From the NCBI RefSeq assembly GCF_000300815.1, contig NZ_AMRX01000007.1, positions 372,001 through 436,000 of the forward strand: DNA of 64,000 nucleotides, in the 5' to 3' direction. The notes under the pieces were generated by a model. The model searched no databases. It was given only the letters and a program-made list of their open reading frames with translations, and was not told the origin of the DNA. Made by a program: the position numbers and the translations under genes. Source of the stretch: Gayadomonas joobiniege G7 (lineage in GTDB: Bacteria > Pseudomonadota > Gammaproteobacteria > Enterobacterales > Alteromonadaceae). Numbering within the stretch: position 1 is the stretch's first letter; each line of letters opens with the position of its first letter. Positions 49,856 through 61,782 of this stretch are shown piece by piece.

Positions 49856-52570
49856 TTAAAGCTGACGTTTTACTTCAACCACTTCAAATACTTCGATTAC
49901 GTCGCCAACTTTAACATCGTTATAGTTTTTAACCCCAATACCACACTCAGTGCCATTGCGGACTTCAGCAACGTCGTCTTTAAAGCGACGTAACGACTCT
50001 AATTCACCTTCGTAGATAACTATGTTATCACGTAATACACGGATAGGATTATTCCGTTTAACTGTACCCTCGGTTACCATACAACCTGCAATGGCACCAA
50101 TTTTTGGCGACTTAAAGACATCACGGACTTCTGCCAAGCCAATGATTTCTTGTTTGAATTCAGGGTCAAGCATACCGCTCATAGCGCGCTTAACTTCATC
50201 AATCAAATCATAGATAACACTATAATATCTAAGTTCAATACTCTCATTTTCAATGGTCTTACGGGCGGTCGCATCAGCACGCACGTTAAAACCGAGAATA
50301 ATCGCAGAAGACGCTGCCGCTAAGCTGGCATCCGTTTCGGTGATACCACCAACGCCACTACCAACAATCTTAACTTTAACTTCATCGTTAGATAGTTTTA
50401 ATAATGAGTCAGAAATCGCTTCCAACGAGCCTTGTACGTCAGATTTGACAACAATATTAAGCTCTTTAACATCGCCTTCTTCCATATTAGAAAACATGTT
50501 TTCTAATTTAGCTTTTTGCTGGCGTGCTAATTTAACTTCTCGGAATTTACCTTGACGTTTGAGCGATACTTCACGTGCTTTGCGCTCATCCTGAACTGCG
50601 GTCGCTTCGTCACCGGCTGACGGCACACCAGATAAACCTAAAATCTCAACAGGGATCGAAGGACCTGCTTCTTCGATATCTTGACCGTTTTCATCTTTCA
50701 TTGCTCGAATACGACCGTACTCTAAACCACATAAGATGATATCACCTTTTTTCAGTTTACCGGATTGCACCAAGATACTTGCAACTGGACCACGTCCTTT
50801 ATCTAACTTGGATTCGATAACAACACCTGAAGCTAACCCTTCATGAACAGTATCTAAATCTAAAATTTCGGACTGTAACAAGATAGCTTCTAATAAATCG
50901 TCGATACCCTGACCTGATTTAGCCGAAACATGACAAAACTGCACATCACCGCCCCAATCTTCTGGGATAACGTCATGCTGAGAAAGTTCATTTTTGACTC
51001 TATCTGGATCAGCTTCTTCTTTATCGATCTTGTTGACTGCGACAACCAAAGGCACTTCTGCTGCTTTGGCGTGTTGAATCGCCTCAACAGTTTGTGGCAT
51101 AACACCATCATCGGCCGCAACTACAAGAACAACAATATCAGTTGCTTTAGCACCACGTGCACGCATTGAAGTAAAAGCTGCGTGGCCTGGAGTATCTAAG
51201 AAGCTAACCATGCCTTGTTCGGTTTCTACATGATAAGCACCTATATGCTGGGTAATACCACCAGCTTCACCAGACGCTACTTTAGCTCGACGAATATAAT
51301 CTAATAATGACGTTTTACCATGGTCAACGTGCCCCATTACAGTAACCACCGGCGGACGACGTTTAATTCCAGACTGCTCACCTCGGTTAGCCAACAAATC
51401 TTCTTCCATCGCATTTTCAGAAACAGCCACCCCTTTGTGGCCCATTTCTTCGACCACTAAGAGTGCGGTTTCTTGGTCGATCACTTGGTTGATCGTAACC
51501 ATAGCACCCATTTTCATCATAGCTTTGATGACTTCGGTCGCTTTTATCGCCATTTTTGATGCTAATTCGGCAACGGTAATAGTTTCACCAATTTTCACTT
51601 CATGCTGAGTTGGTGTAACTGGTTTTTGGAAACCATGTTGCATGCTCTTAGGTGTGAAAATTTTCTTGCGCTTACCTTTAGGTGCACGACTGCTCGCCTG
51701 CGCCTGTGCTTCTTCATCTTTTTTAGAGGTTTTCTTCTTACGACGTCGTGAACCTTTTTCTTCACGGCGATCCGCTTCAGCCTCAGCTTCTTGAGCGTAA
51801 CGAGAAGAGTGGCTATGTACTTCTTTTTTCTCTTCTTCTTTACGGCGAGCTTCTTCAGCAGCCCAACGCTCAGCGTTTTCTTCAGCCAAACGTTTTGCTT
51901 CTTCAGCGATACGTTTTGCTTCTTGTTCAGCTTTTCGCTGTTCTTCTGCTTCTTTTTTCTCGCGCAAAATTCTTTCTTCTTCAGTTTCTACATGTTTTGC
52001 TTTTTTGGCTTCAGGTTTAGCTTTATCTGCTGTAGCAGCTTTACCTGTCGAGGCCGAAGAAGGTGCTGTTTGTTTAGCTTGCGCTTCACGTTTAGCTTTT
52101 TCTTCAGCTTCGCGTTTAGCTTTTTCTTCAGCTTCACGTTTAGCTCGCTCTTCAGCTTCACGTTTAGCTTTTTCTTCAGCTTCACGTTTAGCCTGCTCTT
52201 CTGCTTCACGCTGGGCTTGTTCTTCAGCTTCACGTTTAGCTTGCTCTTCTGCTTTGTTTTGCTCCAGCTCACTGGCTTTAACATAAGTACGTTTTTTACG
52301 CACTTCAACCTGAACCGCTTTTCCTTTGCTGCCTGAGCCTACATTTAAAGTGCTCTTTTTCTTGCGCTGCAAAGTCATTCGACTAGGCTGTGTTGTAGAG
52401 TCTTTAGAACCATGCTGTTTACTTAAAAAGTTTAACAACTTAGTTTTTTCATCTTCTGTGACCTGACTTCCATGCGTTTTGCTAATACCGGCCTGAGCAA
52501 ATTGCTTGATAAGTTTATCAACCGTTGTATTGACACTCTCTGCGAGTTTATCAATGGATACATCTGACAT
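49856..52570 (-). CDS. infB: Translation initiation factor IF-2
   Basis: 904 residues. N-terminal IF2N domain ([26 protein letters not shown]), then a charged linker with an EEQAKREA-type repeat (about 105-163), a second IF2N-like domain ([25 protein letters not shown]), and the GTPase core with G1 [11 protein letters not shown]3 DTPGH and G4 NKID, followed by domains II-IV. Recruits fMet-tRNA to the 30S subunit; the initiator tRNA is encoded in the same cluster. A basic Lys/Arg-rich segment ([11 protein letters not shown]) precedes the core. Confidence 0.98.
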   Translation of the reverse strand: MSDVSIDKLAESVNTTVDKLIKQFAQAGISKTHGSQVTEDEKTKLLNFLSKQHGSKDSTTQPSRMTLQRKKKSTLNVGSGSKGKAVQVEVRKKRTYVKASELEQNKAEEQAKREAEEQAQREAEEQAKREAEEKAKREAEERAKREAEEKAKREAEEKAKREAQAKQTAPSSASTGKAATADKAKPEAKKAKHVETEEERILREKKEAEEQRKAEQEAKRIAEEAKRLAEENAERWAAEEARRKEEEKKEVHSHSSRYAQEAEAEADRREEKGSRRRKKKTSKKDEEAQAQASSRAPKGKRKKIFTPKSMQHGFQKPVTPTQHEVKIGETITVAELASKMAIKATEVIKAMMKMGAMVTINQVIDQETALLVVEEMGHKGVAVSENAMEEDLLANRGEQSGIKRRPPVVTVMGHVDHGKTSLLDYIRRAKVASGEAGGITQHIGAYHVETEQGMVSFLDTPGHAAFTSMRARGAKATDIVVLVVAADDGVMPQTVEAIQHAKAAEVPLVVAVNKIDKEEADPDRVKNELSQHDVIPEDWGGDVQFCHVSAKSGQGIDDLLEAILLQSEILDLDTVHEGLASGVVIESKLDKGRGPVASILVQSGKLKKGDIILCGLEYGRIRAMKDENGQDIEEAGPSIPVEILGLSGVPSAGDEATAVQDERKAREVSLKRQGKFREVKLARQQKAKLENMFSNMEEGDVKELNIVVKSDVQGSLEAISDSLLKLSNDEVKVKIVGSGVGGITETDASLAAASSAIILGFNVRADATARKTIENESIELRYYSVIYDLIDEVKRAMSGMLDPEFKQEIIGLAEVRDVFKSPKIGAIAGCMVTEGTVKRNNPIRVLRDNIVIYEGELESLRRFKDDVAEVRNGTECGIGVKNYNDVKVGDVIEVFEVVEVKRQL
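52081..52257 (-). repeat. 24-bp tandem repeat inside infB
   Basis: About seven degenerate 24-bp units encode eight-residue repeats of the form (E/K)(E)xAKREA(E). Unit length is a multiple of three, so slippage would change only linker length. The repeat makes long open frames on the opposite strand that are not genes. Confidence 0.85.
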
Positions 52571-52590
52571 TCAGTTCTACCTCCGCCGTT

Positions 52591-54099
52591 TTATTCAGCT
52601 TCGTTTTCGCCACCGAACCAACATATGTTGCGGGCTTGCATTATAAGTTGACCTGCGCTCTTTTCATCCAGACCTTCAATGTCAGATAAATCATCAACGC
52701 CCTGTTCAGCTAAATCTTCGAGCGTGCAAATCCCCTTGCTGGCTAATACATAGGCCAGGTGACGTTCTAAACCAGGCAGATTTAATAAATCTTCTGCCGG
52801 CTCAGAATTATCCAGAGACTCTTCATTCGCTAGCGCCATGGTCGTTAAAGCCGCTTTAGCTCGAGTACGAAGCTCTTCTACTATGTCCTCATCAAATCCG
52901 TCGATTTCCAGTAATTCATTCACTGGAACGTAAGCGACTTCTTCTAGGCTTGAAAAGCCTTCTTCGACAAGTGTGGTTGCAAAGTCTTCATCTATATCAA
53001 GACCTTCTGTAAATAAAGTCATCAGCTTATCGTTTTCTGCCTGATGCTTCTTATTCATATCTTCTACTGTCATCACGTTTAGTTCCCAGCCCGTTAACTG
53101 GCTGGCTAAACGCACGTTTTGACCGCTACGGCCAATTGCTTGTGCAAGATTATCGGCTTCAACCGCGATGTCCATTGTTTTACTGTCTTCATCAACAATA
53201 ATAGATGCAACATCGGCGGGTGCCATTGCATTGATGACATATTGAGCCGGATTGTCATCAAACAATACGATATCAATACGCTCGCCATCTAACTCTCCAG
53301 AAACTGCTTGCACACGCGAACCACGCATACCTACACAAGCACCGACTGGGTCTAAACGTTTATCATTCGTCTTAACCGAAATTTTGGCACGCGAACCCGG
53401 ATCACGTGCCGCGGAGCGTATTTCCAGCATCTCTTCACCAATTTCTGGTACTTCTACTCGAAACAACTCGATAAGCATATCTGGATGTGTGCGGCTCATA
53501 AATAGCTGAGGGCCACGTGCTTCTGGTTTGATTTCGTATAATAAAGCTCTAATTCTGTCACCTGGACGGAATGTTTCACGCGGTAATAATTCATCACGAC
53601 GCACTATGGCTTCTGCGTTATTCCCTAAATCAATGATAATGCCTTCACGGCTTGATTTTTTAACGACGCCAGTGACTAACTCACCCAGCTTATCTTCATA
53701 CTCTTCAATGATCTGAGCGCGTTCAGCTTCACGTACTTTCTGCACTATGACTTGTTTTGCCGTTTGTGTTGTTATACGGTCAAACTGAATAGACTCGATC
53801 TCTTCTTCTACAAAATCGCCTAAACCAAGTTCTGGGTTTTCGTATTGAGCTGCTTCTAAACCGATTTCTGAAAATGGATGTTCTAAACCTTCACCACTAT
53901 CTTCAACGATCTTCCATCGTCTAAAAGTAATAAAATCACCCGTTTTGCGATCTATGCTCACTCGAACATCAATTTCGCCTTCATATTTTTTCTTAGTTGC
54001 AATCGCAATCGCCGACTCCAACGCTTGAAATATTTTTTCACGAGGAACCGCTTTTTCGTTGGAAACCGCTTCCGCTACTAACAAGATCTCTTTGTTCAT
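52591..54099 (-). CDS. nusA: Transcription termination/antitermination protein NusA
   Basis: 502 residues. N-terminal RNA polymerase-binding domain, S1 (about 132-200: [37 protein letters not shown]), two KH domains ([40 protein letters not shown]) and two C-terminal acidic repeats with HhH-like [20 protein letters not shown] and [17 protein letters not shown]. Controls pausing, termination and rRNA antitermination. A good candidate to act on the terminators inside its own operon. Confidence 0.97.
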   Translation of the reverse strand: MNKEILLVAEAVSNEKAVPREKIFQALESAIAIATKKKYEGEIDVRVSIDRKTGDFITFRRWKIVEDSGEGLEHPFSEIGLEAAQYENPELGLGDFVEEEIESIQFDRITTQTAKQVIVQKVREAERAQIIEEYEDKLGELVTGVVKKSSREGIIIDLGNNAEAIVRRDELLPRETFRPGDRIRALLYEIKPEARGPQLFMSRTHPDMLIELFRVEVPEIGEEMLEIRSAARDPGSRAKISVKTNDKRLDPVGACVGMRGSRVQAVSGELDGERIDIVLFDDNPAQYVINAMAPADVASIIVDEDSKTMDIAVEADNLAQAIGRSGQNVRLASQLTGWELNVMTVEDMNKKHQAENDKLMTLFTEGLDIDEDFATTLVEEGFSSLEEVAYVPVNELLEIDGFDEDIVEELRTRAKAALTTMALANEESLDNSEPAEDLLNLPGLERHLAYVLASKGICTLEDLAEQGVDDLSDIEGLDEKSAGQLIMQARNICWFGGENEAE

Positions 54100-54123
54100 T
54101 ATTCAGCCTCGCTTGTCTGGTCC

Positions 54124-54579
54124 CTAAAATTGTGGAACGACCTGTGCCTTATCAATATTTTTTATCGGAATGATGTACTCATCTCTGTCTACCTGGAGCA
54201 CAATTGCTCCCCCTTCTAAACCAGACAAAGATCCTTTAAACTTTCGTCGACCGTCAACTGGCATCCGGGTTTTTACATTAAGTATTGCCCCAATGTGAGC
54301 TTCATATTGGGATTCTTTAAATAAGATACGGTCCATGCCGGGAGAGGATACTTCTAAATTGTATTCACCCGTGATAGGGTCTTCCACATCCAAGACGGCC
54401 CCAACCTGTCGGCTGACTAACGCACAATCATCAACATTTACGCCATTTTCTGAGTCAATATAAACGCGCAACGTAGAGTGTTTGCCTGCTCTAATGAGTT
54501 CAACACCCCAAAGATCAAACCCTGTGGCTGCAACGGCATCTTCTATTATGCTTTCTAGCTGTAAATCTCGTTTAGACAA
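54124..54579 (-). CDS. rimP: Ribosome maturation factor RimP
   Basis: 151 residues. GFDLWGVELIRAGKHSTLRVYIDSENGVNVDDCALVSRQVGAVLDVEDPITGEYNLEVSSPGMDR is the family core. 30S assembly factor. Start is TTG at 54579 with GAGG five bases upstream; length matches E. coli RimP (150). First protein gene of the nusA operon, just after the terminator that follows tRNA-fMet. Confidence 0.95.
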   Translation of the reverse strand: MSKRDLQLESIIEDAVAATGFDLWGVELIRAGKHSTLRVYIDSENGVNVDDCALVSRQVGAVLDVEDPITGEYNLEVSSPGMDRILFKESQYEAHIGAILNVKTRMPVDGRRKFKGSLSGLEGGAIVLQVDRDEYIIPIKNIDKAQVVPQF

Positions 54580-54605
54580 ACTGACCTCTGCCTTTTCTGT
54601 AATAC

Positions 54606-54641
54606 AAAATAAAAAGCCCCGATTGATGACCGGGGCTTTTT
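54606..54641 (-). terminator. Intrinsic terminator between tRNA-fMet and rimP
   Basis: Minus strand: AAAAGCCCCG loop CGGGGCTTTTT with the T-run ending near 54607. It lies 19 bases past the tRNA 3' end and 28 bases before the rimP TTG, leaving little room for a separate promoter. It therefore looks like an attenuator for rimP-nusA-infB. Confidence 0.85.
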
Positions 54642-54659
54642 CTAACTATATAAACCGGT

Positions 54660-54736
<77 letters not shown>

Positions 54737-54800
54737 TTAATGGCAAGCATTATAGTGATCTGAAACGATAAATTCAAACCTTCTAACACTTGTTTAAAGT

Positions 54801-54886
54801 TGGTGCCGTGGGCGGGACTTGAACCCGCACGAGCTTAGCTCACCACCCCCTCAAGATGGCGTGTCTACCAATTCCACCACCACGGC
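54801..54886 (-). tRNA. tRNA-Leu(GAG)
   Basis: 86 nt, class II with long variable arm (GGTGAGCTAAGCTCG-type), acceptor GCCGTGG/CCACGGC, anticodon loop CTTGAGG giving anticodon GAG, encoded ACCA end. Lies between secG and tRNA-fMet as leuU does near metY in E. coli. Confidence 0.95.
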
Positions 54887-54896
54887 TAAAGAATGA

Positions 54897-55241
54897 TTAT
54901 TCTGGAATATCCTGAGCTGGTTGTTCCGAGCTAGGAATTTCTTCATTAATAACGGCTTTCTGTTCGCTGGTATTAGTCTCTAATTCAGTCCACTCATCTT
55001 CAGCACTATTTTGACGGGCCGACATACTACCTAAAAACAAACATAAAACAAAAAATATAGTCGCTAATATAGACGTGGTTTTTGTTAAAAAATTACCGGC
55101 ACCTGACGAGCCAAATACAGTACCAGAAGAGCCTGAGCCAAATGAAGCACCCATATCTGCGCCTTTGCCTTGCTGAATTAGAATAAATCCAATCAACGCG
55201 ACAGAAACAATAATATATGCAACCAATAAAACTTCAAACAT
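54897..55241 (-). CDS. secG: Protein-export membrane protein SecG
   Basis: 114 residues, two membrane helices (EVLLVAYIIVSVALIGFILIQQ; TSILATIFFVLCLFLG) linked by the conserved QGKGADMGASFGSGSSGTVFGSSGAGNFLTK. Auxiliary subunit of SecYEG. An acidic C-terminal tail with EE-SSEQPAQ. Ten bases after tpiA; tRNA-Leu follows 10 bases beyond its stop, so it is probably cotranscribed with the tRNAs. Confidence 0.96.
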   Translation of the reverse strand: MFEVLLVAYIIVSVALIGFILIQQGKGADMGASFGSGSSGTVFGSSGAGNFLTKTTSILATIFFVLCLFLGSMSARQNSAEDEWTELETNTSEQKAVINEEIPSSEQPAQDIPE

Positions 55242-55250
55242 TTAATCCAC

Positions 55251-56006
55251 CTATGCCATTTGACATATTTTAATAAACTTTTCGGGTTCTAATCCCGCAC
55301 CACCAATCAAACCACCGTCAATATTTGATTGAGAAAATAAATCTGCTGCATTATTCGGAGTAATACTACCGCCATAAATAATGCGTATACTTGCTGCAAC
55401 CTCTGGGCAAATACTACTTACCAGATTGCGAATAAATAATAAAATTTCTTCAGCTTGTTCGGGTCTGGCGGCTTTACCAGTTCCAACAGCCCATACTGGT
55501 TCGTATGCAATCACACTATTTTTAAGCGCTGCTTCACCACCACGATGGAAAACAGCTTCTATTTGAGAAGTTAAACGAGAAAACGTTTTGCCGTTTTTAT
55601 ACTCTTTAACTGACTCTCCAACACATAAAACAGGTGTTAATCCTGCCTGATGTACTTTCACAAACTTTTCTGCGGTTTTTTTTGAGCGCTCAGCAAAAAT
55701 AGAACGACGTTCCGAGTGACCGCAAATCACCCATTGTGCTCCGGCTTCTTTGACCTGAGCAACCGAAATTTCACCGGTTAGCGCACCCTTTTCCATTTCA
55801 TTTACGTTTTGAGCGGCGACGGCTACATCAAGCTTAAGGTCTTTGACCTGTTCAGCAAGGTAACTTAATAAAGTCGCTGGAGGGGCTAACATAACCTGAA
55901 CGTTTTTATCAACGCCCGTGATTCGGATGCTTTCTAATACTTTGTCTACCAGTGCCCGGTTACCGTTCATTTTCCAATTTGCTGCAACAATAGGCTTACG
56001 TTTCAT
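55251..56006 (-). CDS. tpiA: Triosephosphate isomerase
   Basis: 251 residues, TIM barrel. Substrate Lys in AANWKMNG, catalytic His in VICGHSERR, catalytic Glu in IAYEPVWAVGTG, phosphate loop YGGSITPNN and GLIGGAGLEP. Interconverts DHAP and glyceraldehyde-3-phosphate. Its place between glmM and secG is common in Alteromonadales and Vibrio relatives, unlike E. coli where tpiA is elsewhere. Confidence 0.98.
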   Translation of the reverse strand: MKRKPIVAANWKMNGNRALVDKVLESIRITGVDKNVQVMLAPPATLLSYLAEQVKDLKLDVAVAAQNVNEMEKGALTGEISVAQVKEAGAQWVICGHSERRSIFAERSKKTAEKFVKVHQAGLTPVLCVGESVKEYKNGKTFSRLTSQIEAVFHRGGEAALKNSVIAYEPVWAVGTGKAARPEQAEEILLFIRNLVSSICPEVAASIRIIYGGSITPNNAADLFSQSNIDGGLIGGAGLEPEKFIKICQMA

Positions 56007-56074
56007 CTAGTACTCCATCAGAAAGCGGGCAGGATTGTAACTACCCTGCTTTCAGGATACAAGCAAAAATTCAA

Positions 56075-57412
56075 TTATTTTACAGATTCTTTAACCGTTT
56101 CAGCAATTTGCTCAGCTAATTTATTCACTTGGGATTCCGCTTGGCCTTCAACCATGACCCGGATCACAGGTTCAGTTCCTGACTTACGCATTAGTACACG
56201 GCCGGTATCCTGCATTTCAGCTTCGGCAGCTGCAACGGCGGCTTTGACCTTAACATCGGCTAATGGATCTTGTCCCGGTTGATAGCGCACATTGATTAGT
56301 TTTTGAGGATATTTATCCATCCCCAACGACAGTTCATAGAGTGACATTTCAGAGCTTTGCATCGCCTTTAAAACTTGTAAACCCGAAATAATTCCATCAC
56401 CGGTTGAGGTCATATTTAAGTTTAAAATATGACCTGAACTTTCACCGCCGATAAACCAACCATTTTGTTGCAGCAATTCAAGCACATATCTATCACCCAC
56501 TTTAGATCGCGCAAATGGGATACCTAAACGTTTAACACCAATCTCCATGCCTAGATTACTCATCACAGTCCCTACAACGCCGCCATGCATCTGACCGCTG
56601 CGTAGCGCGTCTCGAGCAATAATGAAAACTAATTGATCGCCATCTACGACATTACCTTTATGGTCAACCATCATTAATCGGTCACCATCACCATCAAGCG
56701 CAAACCCCACATCGGCGCCCACTTCTTGCACTTTTTCTTGCAATGCACCTAAAGCCGTAGCCCCACAGTTTAAATTAATATTTACACCATCGGGTTTGCT
56801 ACCAATCTCTACCACGTCTGCCCCAAGTTCACGTAATACATTAGGGGCAATGTGATAAGTCGCACCATTGGCACAATCAACAACAATTTTCATGCCCTTT
56901 AATGACATATCTGACGGGTAACGGCTTTTACAAAATTCAATATAACGACCCGCGGCATCTTCAATTCGTTTTGCTTTGCCCAACTCATTGCTCGGCACTG
57001 TTGTCATAGGTTTATCCAGCTGAGCTTCAATCGCCAACTCTAAATCATCATCTAGCTTAGTGCCGTCTTTAGAAAAAAACTTAATGCCATTATCTTGATA
57101 GGGGTTATGTGATGCACTGATCACTATGCCGGCGTCTGCCCTAAAGGTGCGGCTTAAATAGGCGATAGCGGGTGTCGGCATAGGTCCTAATAAACCAATA
57201 TCGACCCCAGCAGCCGATAAACCCGACTCTAAAGCTGATTCGAGCATATAACCAGAAATACGAGTATCTTTACCAATTAACACTTTATGTGTACCTTGCT
57301 GTGATAACACTCGGCCAACGGCCCAACCTAACTTTAAGACAAATTCAGGATTGATAACCCCATTGCCTACTTCTCCTCGAATACCATCCGTACCAAAATA
57401 TTGCTTTTTCAT
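56075..57412 (-). CDS. glmM: Phosphoglucosamine mutase
   Basis: 445 residues. Makes glucosamine-1-phosphate for UDP-GlcNAc, feeding peptidoglycan and lipid A. The phosphoserine loop is [19 protein letters not shown]; the Mg loop is [13 protein letters not shown]; the sugar loop is GGESSGHIL; and the C-terminal phosphate loop is [13 protein letters not shown] use the ATG at 57412 (preceded by AAGGAG), which overlaps the folP stop as TGATG; the TTG at 57415 is unlikely. Confidence 0.97.
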   Translation of the reverse strand: MKKQYFGTDGIRGEVGNGVINPEFVLKLGWAVGRVLSQQGTHKVLIGKDTRISGYMLESALESGLSAAGVDIGLLGPMPTPAIAYLSRTFRADAGIVISASHNPYQDNGIKFFSKDGTKLDDDLELAIEAQLDKPMTTVPSNELGKAKRIEDAAGRYIEFCKSRYPSDMSLKGMKIVVDCANGATYHIAPNVLRELGADVVEIGSKPDGVNINLNCGATALGALQEKVQEVGADVGFALDGDGDRLMMVDHKGNVVDGDQLVFIIARDALRSGQMHGGVVGTVMSNLGMEIGVKRLGIPFARSKVGDRYVLELLQQNGWFIGGESSGHILNLNMTSTGDGIISGLQVLKAMQSSEMSLYELSLGMDKYPQKLINVRYQPGQDPLADVKVKAAVAAAEAEMQDTGRVLMRKSGTEPVIRVMVEGQAESQVNKLAEQIAETVKESVK

Positions 57413-58242
57413 CAATTTTTCTCCTTGAGCGTTGCAACCGTAACGGCAATAGCATCTGCACTCGCTGCAACATCATGCACTCTGATAATTTGTGCGCCTT
57501 GAAGCATGGCTATCGTGGCGGCACATATACTTGAATAAACTCTTTGAGCTGGCTCTGCCGGTGCCACTGCATTGAGCATAGATTTTCGTGAAATACCTGC
57601 TAATAAAGGCAACTCAAATTCTTTAAAACTGGCAAATTCTGCCAGCATTTTAAAATTATCTGTTTGGCTTTTACCGAAACCAAACCCCGGGTCTAAGAGT
57701 AAGCGTTCTCTGGCAATACCCGCTTGCTGACAGGCTATTATTCTCTGCTTAAAAAAATTCTTCACCTCAACCAATACACCTTGTTCATACTGGGTATTTT
57801 TTTGCATGGTTTGCGGCGTTCCACGCATATGCATTAAACAAAGATCAACATTGGTGTTTGCGACCGCAGCTAATGCGTCCGGTTCAGTTAATGCTTTCAC
57901 GTCATTAATCAGATCAGCCCCTTCTGCGATCACAGCGCGCATGACTTCAGCTTTATAGGTGTCGATTGAAACAGGCACAGAAAAGTTTTGTTTAACTGCT
58001 TTTAAAATAGGCAAAACTCTGGCTAACTCTTCTTTAACAGGCACAAATGTGGCACCAGGCCGAGTAGACTCACCACCAATATCTAAAATATCGGCCCCGT
58101 CAGTTATCATTTGTTCAGCTTGTTTTAAAGCACTGTGGATATGGTTGTAACGGCCGCCATCACTGAAGCTGTCTGGGGTTACGTTTAAAATGCCCATCAA
58201 TAACGGGCGTTTTTTTTGATTCAGTAGGTTTGTTATTTTCAT
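57412..58242 (-). CDS. folP: Dihydropteroate synthase
   Basis: 276 residues. Joins dihydropterin pyrophosphate with p-aminobenzoate in folate synthesis; target of sulfonamides. [16 protein letters not shown] (about 14-29), [38 protein letters not shown] and SRKS. The family arrangement ftsH-folP-glmM is intact. Follows ftsH after a terminator. Confidence 0.97.
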   Translation of the reverse strand: MKITNLLNQKKRPLLMGILNVTPDSFSDGGRYNHIHSALKQAEQMITDGADILDIGGESTRPGATFVPVKEELARVLPILKAVKQNFSVPVSIDTYKAEVMRAVIAEGADLINDVKALTEPDALAAVANTNVDLCLMHMRGTPQTMQKNTQYEQGVLVEVKNFFKQRIIACQQAGIARERLLLDPGFGFGKSQTDNFKMLAEFASFKEFELPLLAGISRKSMLNAVAPAEPAQRVYSSICAATIAMLQGAQIIRVHDVAASADAIAVTVATLKEKN

Positions 58243-58248
58243 TATTAT

Positions 58249-58273
58249 AAAAAAGCCCCGCTAAACGGGGCTT
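58249..58273 (-). terminator. Terminator between ftsH and folP
   Basis: AAGCCCCG-TTTAG-CGGGGCTT on the minus strand followed by TTTTTT. It lies 7 bases past the ftsH stop and 7 bases before the folP start, so folP-glmM expression depends on read-through or an internal ftsH promoter. Confidence 0.88.
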
Positions 58274-58279
58274 AGTGAT

Positions 58280-60244
58280 TTAATGTTTTGTTTCTGGATC
58301 TTGTTTACTGGTATCAACACCGCTGCTTTCTGTTGACTCAGATGTTTGATCATCGGACGTTTTGGATAAATTATGCGGGGTACCAGAACCCGTTGACGGT
58401 TTATCATCTTTTTTATCCCAATCCGCTGGCGGACGAACCGGTTGTCGCGCCATTAAATCATCAATTTGTTTAGCATCAATGGTTTCGTATTTCATCAGCG
58501 CGTCTTTCATCGAATGTAAAATGTCAATGTTATCCATTAACATTTTTTCGGCCAGCTGATAGTTGCGATCCAATAACCCTTTAACTTCGGCATCAATGGC
58601 TTTCGCCGTTTCATCTGACATGCTTTTAGACTTGGCAGAACTACGGCCCATGAAAACTTCACCTTCTTCATCGGCATACAAAATAGGACCCAGGGTTTCT
58701 GATAAACCCCATTGAGTTACCATTTTGCGCGCAATTTCAGTCGCACGTTCGATATCGTTTGAAGCGCCTGTAGTTACTTTGTCCATGCCATAAATAATTT
58801 TTTCAGCTAAACGACCACCATATAAACTGGCTATCATACTTTCTAAATGCTGCTTACTATGACTGACTCTATCCTGTTCAGGTAGATACATGGTCACACC
58901 TAACGCTCGGCCACGTGGGATGATACTCACTTTATAAACAGGATCATGTTCTGGTACTAAACGACCAACAATCGCGTGTCCCGCTTCGTGGTAAGCCGTC
59001 ATTTCTTTTTCTGGCTCACTCATCACCATAGATTTGCGTTCGGCCCCCATCATGATTTTGTCTTTCGCTTTGTCAAACTCTTCCATCGAAACTAATCGGC
59101 GGTTTTGACGCGCAGCAAACAGGGCGGCTTCGTTCACTAAGTTAGCCAAATCGGCACCCGAAAAACCGGGGGTTCCACGAGCAATGATAGAGGCATCAAC
59201 GTCGTCACCAATTGGCACTTTACGCATATGCACTTTTAAAATTTGCTCTCGACCACGAACATCTGGTAAACCAACAACTACTTGACGGTCAAAACGACCA
59301 GGGCGTAATAACGCCGGATCTAATACATCAGGTCGGTTCGTTGCAGCTATAACAATAATACCTTCATTGCCTTCAAAGCCGTCCATTTCGACTAACATTT
59401 GGTTCAGTGTTTGCTCTCGTTCATCATGGCCACCACCTAATCCGGCACCCCGCTGACGACCAACAGCATCGATTTCATCGATAAAAATAATGCAAGGCGC
59501 TGACTTTTTAGCTTGCTCAAACATATCACGAACGCGTGATGCACCCACACCAACAAACATTTCAACAAAGTCGGAACCTGAGATAGTAAAAAATGGGACT
59601 TTGGCTTCACCTGCAATTGCTTTGGCTAACAAAGTTTTACCTGTACCTGGTGGTCCAACCATAAGAACACCTTTTGGTATTTTACCACCCAGTTTTTGAA
59701 ACTTGCTCGGATCTTTTAGATAGTCAACGAGTTCTACCACATCCTCTTTTGCTTCATCGCAACCTGCAACATCGGCAAAAGTGGTTTTAATTTGGTCTTC
59801 ACTCATTAAACGGGCTTTGCTTTTACCAAACGACATGGCACCTTTTCCACCACCGCCTTGCATTTGGCGCATGAAAAAGATCCACACTGCGATCAGTAAG
59901 ATCATTGGGAACCAAGAGATAAATATAGTCCCAAGCAGGCTAGGCTCTTCAGGCTCTATCCCTTCGACTTTAACATTTTTATTTAATAATTCGTCTAAAA
60001 TTTTATCATCCCGCATTGGAAATACGGTTTCAAAGGATTCACCCGACTTTTTGGTTCCTTTAATGACACCAGATTGTGGATCAATTTTAACCGATTTGAC
60101 CATTCCTTGATCAACTTCTTTCACAAAAGTACTGTACTCCAGTTTGCTTTGTGCACCACCACCGGGTGAAAAACTTTGGAATACTGTCATCAGAACAACA
60201 GCTATGACGACCCATAAAATCAGATTTTTAGCCATATCACTCAA
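58280..60244 (-). CDS. ftsH: ATP-dependent zinc metalloprotease FtsH
   Basis: 654 residues. Two membrane helices ([33 protein letters not shown]), AAA+ core with Walker A GPPGTGKT, Walker [34 protein letters not shown], and the zinc site HEAGH with downstream Asp. Degrades membrane proteins and LpxC, thereby setting lipid A levels; other lipid A genes are in this window. Acidic Thr/Ser-rich C-terminal tail. Confidence 0.98.
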   Translation of the reverse strand: MSDMAKNLILWVVIAVVLMTVFQSFSPGGGAQSKLEYSTFVKEVDQGMVKSVKIDPQSGVIKGTKKSGESFETVFPMRDDKILDELLNKNVKVEGIEPEEPSLLGTIFISWFPMILLIAVWIFFMRQMQGGGGKGAMSFGKSKARLMSEDQIKTTFADVAGCDEAKEDVVELVDYLKDPSKFQKLGGKIPKGVLMVGPPGTGKTLLAKAIAGEAKVPFFTISGSDFVEMFVGVGASRVRDMFEQAKKSAPCIIFIDEIDAVGRQRGAGLGGGHDEREQTLNQMLVEMDGFEGNEGIIVIAATNRPDVLDPALLRPGRFDRQVVVGLPDVRGREQILKVHMRKVPIGDDVDASIIARGTPGFSGADLANLVNEAALFAARQNRRLVSMEEFDKAKDKIMMGAERKSMVMSEPEKEMTAYHEAGHAIVGRLVPEHDPVYKVSIIPRGRALGVTMYLPEQDRVSHSKQHLESMIASLYGGRLAEKIIYGMDKVTTGASNDIERATEIARKMVTQWGLSETLGPILYADEEGEVFMGRSSAKSKSMSDETAKAIDAEVKGLLDRNYQLAEKMLMDNIDILHSMKDALMKYETIDAKQIDDLMARQPVRPPADWDKKDDKPSTGSGTPHNLSKTSDDQTSESTESSGVDTSKQDPETKH

Positions 60245-60265
60245 GACACTAACCTCTTTGTCGAC

Positions 60266-60895
60266 TTAATATTTGTACCCAGACGCAACAAAATACACTT
60301 CGCGCGAACGTCCTCTTGACGAGTCTGGTTTTCGAATTTTAACTTGGCTGAAGGCACTTCGGGTAGCTTTTAAAAACTCATCAAATCCAGCCCCTTGAAA
60401 TACTTTGACCACAAATTTACCATTTTTCTTCAAAACTTGATGACACATATCTAATGCCAATTCAACCAAGTACATTGAACGCGCCTGATCAACGGTTTCA
60501 TTACCACTCATATTGGGCGCCATATCAGACATTACAATATCTACGCATTTACCTCCAATACGATCAAGTAATGCATTCAGAACAGCCTCTTCGCGAAAAT
60601 CGCCTTGTAAAAAGTCGACCCCTGCAATTGAATCCATTTCTAGAATATCGCAAGCGATCACGTCACCTTTTTGGCCAACTTTTTCCACTGCGTATTGAGA
60701 CCAGCCGCCTGGCGCTGCGCCCAAATCAACCACTGTCATCGCTGGACGCAATAATTTATCTTTATTATCAATTTCTTCAATTTTAAAAACCGCTCGCGAG
60801 CGTAGCCCAAGTTTTTGCGCTTTTTGCACGTAAGGATCGTCAAAATGTTCTTTAAGCCAGCGTTTACTACTAGCTGATTTTTTTTTCTGTACCAT
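60266..60895 (-). CDS. rlmE: 23S rRNA (uridine(2552)-2'-O)-methyltransferase RlmE
   Basis: 209 residues. Basic N-terminus ([15 protein letters not shown]), SAM motif [15 protein letters not shown], catalytic K-D-K-E residues (K in FKIEEID, D in [13 protein letters not shown] in [11 protein letters not shown]). Heat-shock methyltransferase (FtsJ). It precedes ftsH by 21 bases, the usual order, and is divergent from yhbY. Confidence 0.97.
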   Translation of the reverse strand: MVQKKKSASSKRWLKEHFDDPYVQKAQKLGLRSRAVFKIEEIDNKDKLLRPAMTVVDLGAAPGGWSQYAVEKVGQKGDVIACDILEMDSIAGVDFLQGDFREEAVLNALLDRIGGKCVDIVMSDMAPNMSGNETVDQARSMYLVELALDMCHQVLKKNGKFVVKVFQGAGFDEFLKATRSAFSQVKIRKPDSSRGRSREVYFVASGYKY

Positions 60896-60978
60896 TATAA
60901 ACGGGTTTAATTAGTAATACGCCTTAGATGGCGGTAAAATGTCGCAAAATCAAGCCATAGAAGTTAAAAACTGAATTT

Positions 60979-61275
60979 ATGAGTATCTCAACTAAACAAA
61001 AACAATTTTTAAAAGCCAAAGCACATCCATTAAAGCCAGTTGTTCAACTGGGCGCTAATGGGTTAACTGAAGGCGTACTTGCTGAAATTGATTCGGCCCT
61101 GACCCACCACGAACTTATCAAAGTTAAAATTCCAACTGATGAACGTGATTTGAAAAAAGCAATCATAGACGCAATTGTGCGTCAAACTCAAGCCTTTCAG
61201 GTCCAAACTATCGGTCATACGTTAATTATTTTTAGGCCAAGTGAAGAAAATAAAATTCAATTACCTAAAAAATAA
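60979..61275 (+). CDS. yhbY: YhbY family CRM-domain ribosome assembly protein
   Basis: 98 residues: a CRM fold with KQKQFLKAKAHPLKPVVQLGANGLTEGVLAEIDSALTHHELIKVKI and the IGHTLIIFRP end. Binds pre-50S particles. Divergent from rlmE, as in E. coli. Convergent with greA over a bidirectional terminator. Confidence 0.95.
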   Translation: MSISTKQKQFLKAKAHPLKPVVQLGANGLTEGVLAEIDSALTHHELIKVKIPTDERDLKKAIIDAIVRQTQAFQVQTIGHTLIIFRPSEENKIQLPKK

Positions 61276-61276
61276 A

Positions 61277-61301
61277 AAAAGCCGACAAAATGTCGGCTTT
61301 T
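61277..61301. terminator. Bidirectional terminator between yhbY and greA
   Basis: AAAAGCCGACA-AAA-TGTCGGCTTTT hairpin with flanking A and T runs, one base past the yhbY stop and four bases before the greA stop. Confidence 0.9.
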
Positions 61302-61305
61302 GTTT

Positions 61306-61782
61306 TTACTTATATTCAACGTCACATATTTCGTAATCTACTTCGCCGCCTGGGGTTCGTAGAACGAATGCATCGTCGACTTCTTTACCTATCATAGCTC
61401 TGGCGATTGGCGAATTCACAGATATTAAGTTTTGCTTGATATCTGCTTCATCATCACCAACGATACGATAAGTCACTTGTTCTTCAGTATCCAAATTTTC
61501 AATAGTCACTGTTGCGCCAAAAATAACTCGTCCGTTATTTGGCATTTTAGTAACATCAATAATTTGTGCATTTGACAGTTTGCCTTCAATTTCTTGAATG
61601 CGACCTTCACAAAAGCCCTGCTGTTCACGCGCGGCATGGTACTCAGCGTTTTCCTTTAAATCACCGTGCTCACGTGCATCAGCAATGGCCGCAATAATTT
61701 GCGGCCGTTTGACAGATTTTAAATGCTCAAGTTCTTTTCTTAAGGCTTCTGCACCTTTCACTGTCATTGGTATTTGATTCAT
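61306..61782 (-). CDS. greA: Transcription elongation factor GreA
   Basis: 158 residues. N-terminal antiparallel coiled coil ([48 protein letters not shown]), with the acidic tip residues D and E at the hairpin, then the globular domain ([44 protein letters not shown]). Rescues backtracked RNA polymerase. Its ATG overlaps the carB stop by 4 bp (ATGA), suggesting coupling to carB. Confidence 0.97.
   Translation of the reverse strand: MNQIPMTVKGAEALRKELEHLKSVKRPQIIAAIADAREHGDLKENAEYHAAREQQGFCEGRIQEIEGKLSNAQIIDVTKMPNNGRVIFGATVTIENLDTEEQVTYRIVGDDEADIKQNLISVNSPIARAMIGKEVDDAFVLRTPGGEVDYEICDVEYK

Noticed and set aside
51791-52336. Long plus-strand frame rich in Phe and Ser opposite infB, about 181 codons
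   Set aside because: It is the antisense shadow of the Lys/Glu/Ala repeat in IF-2; low complexity, no SD, no homology.
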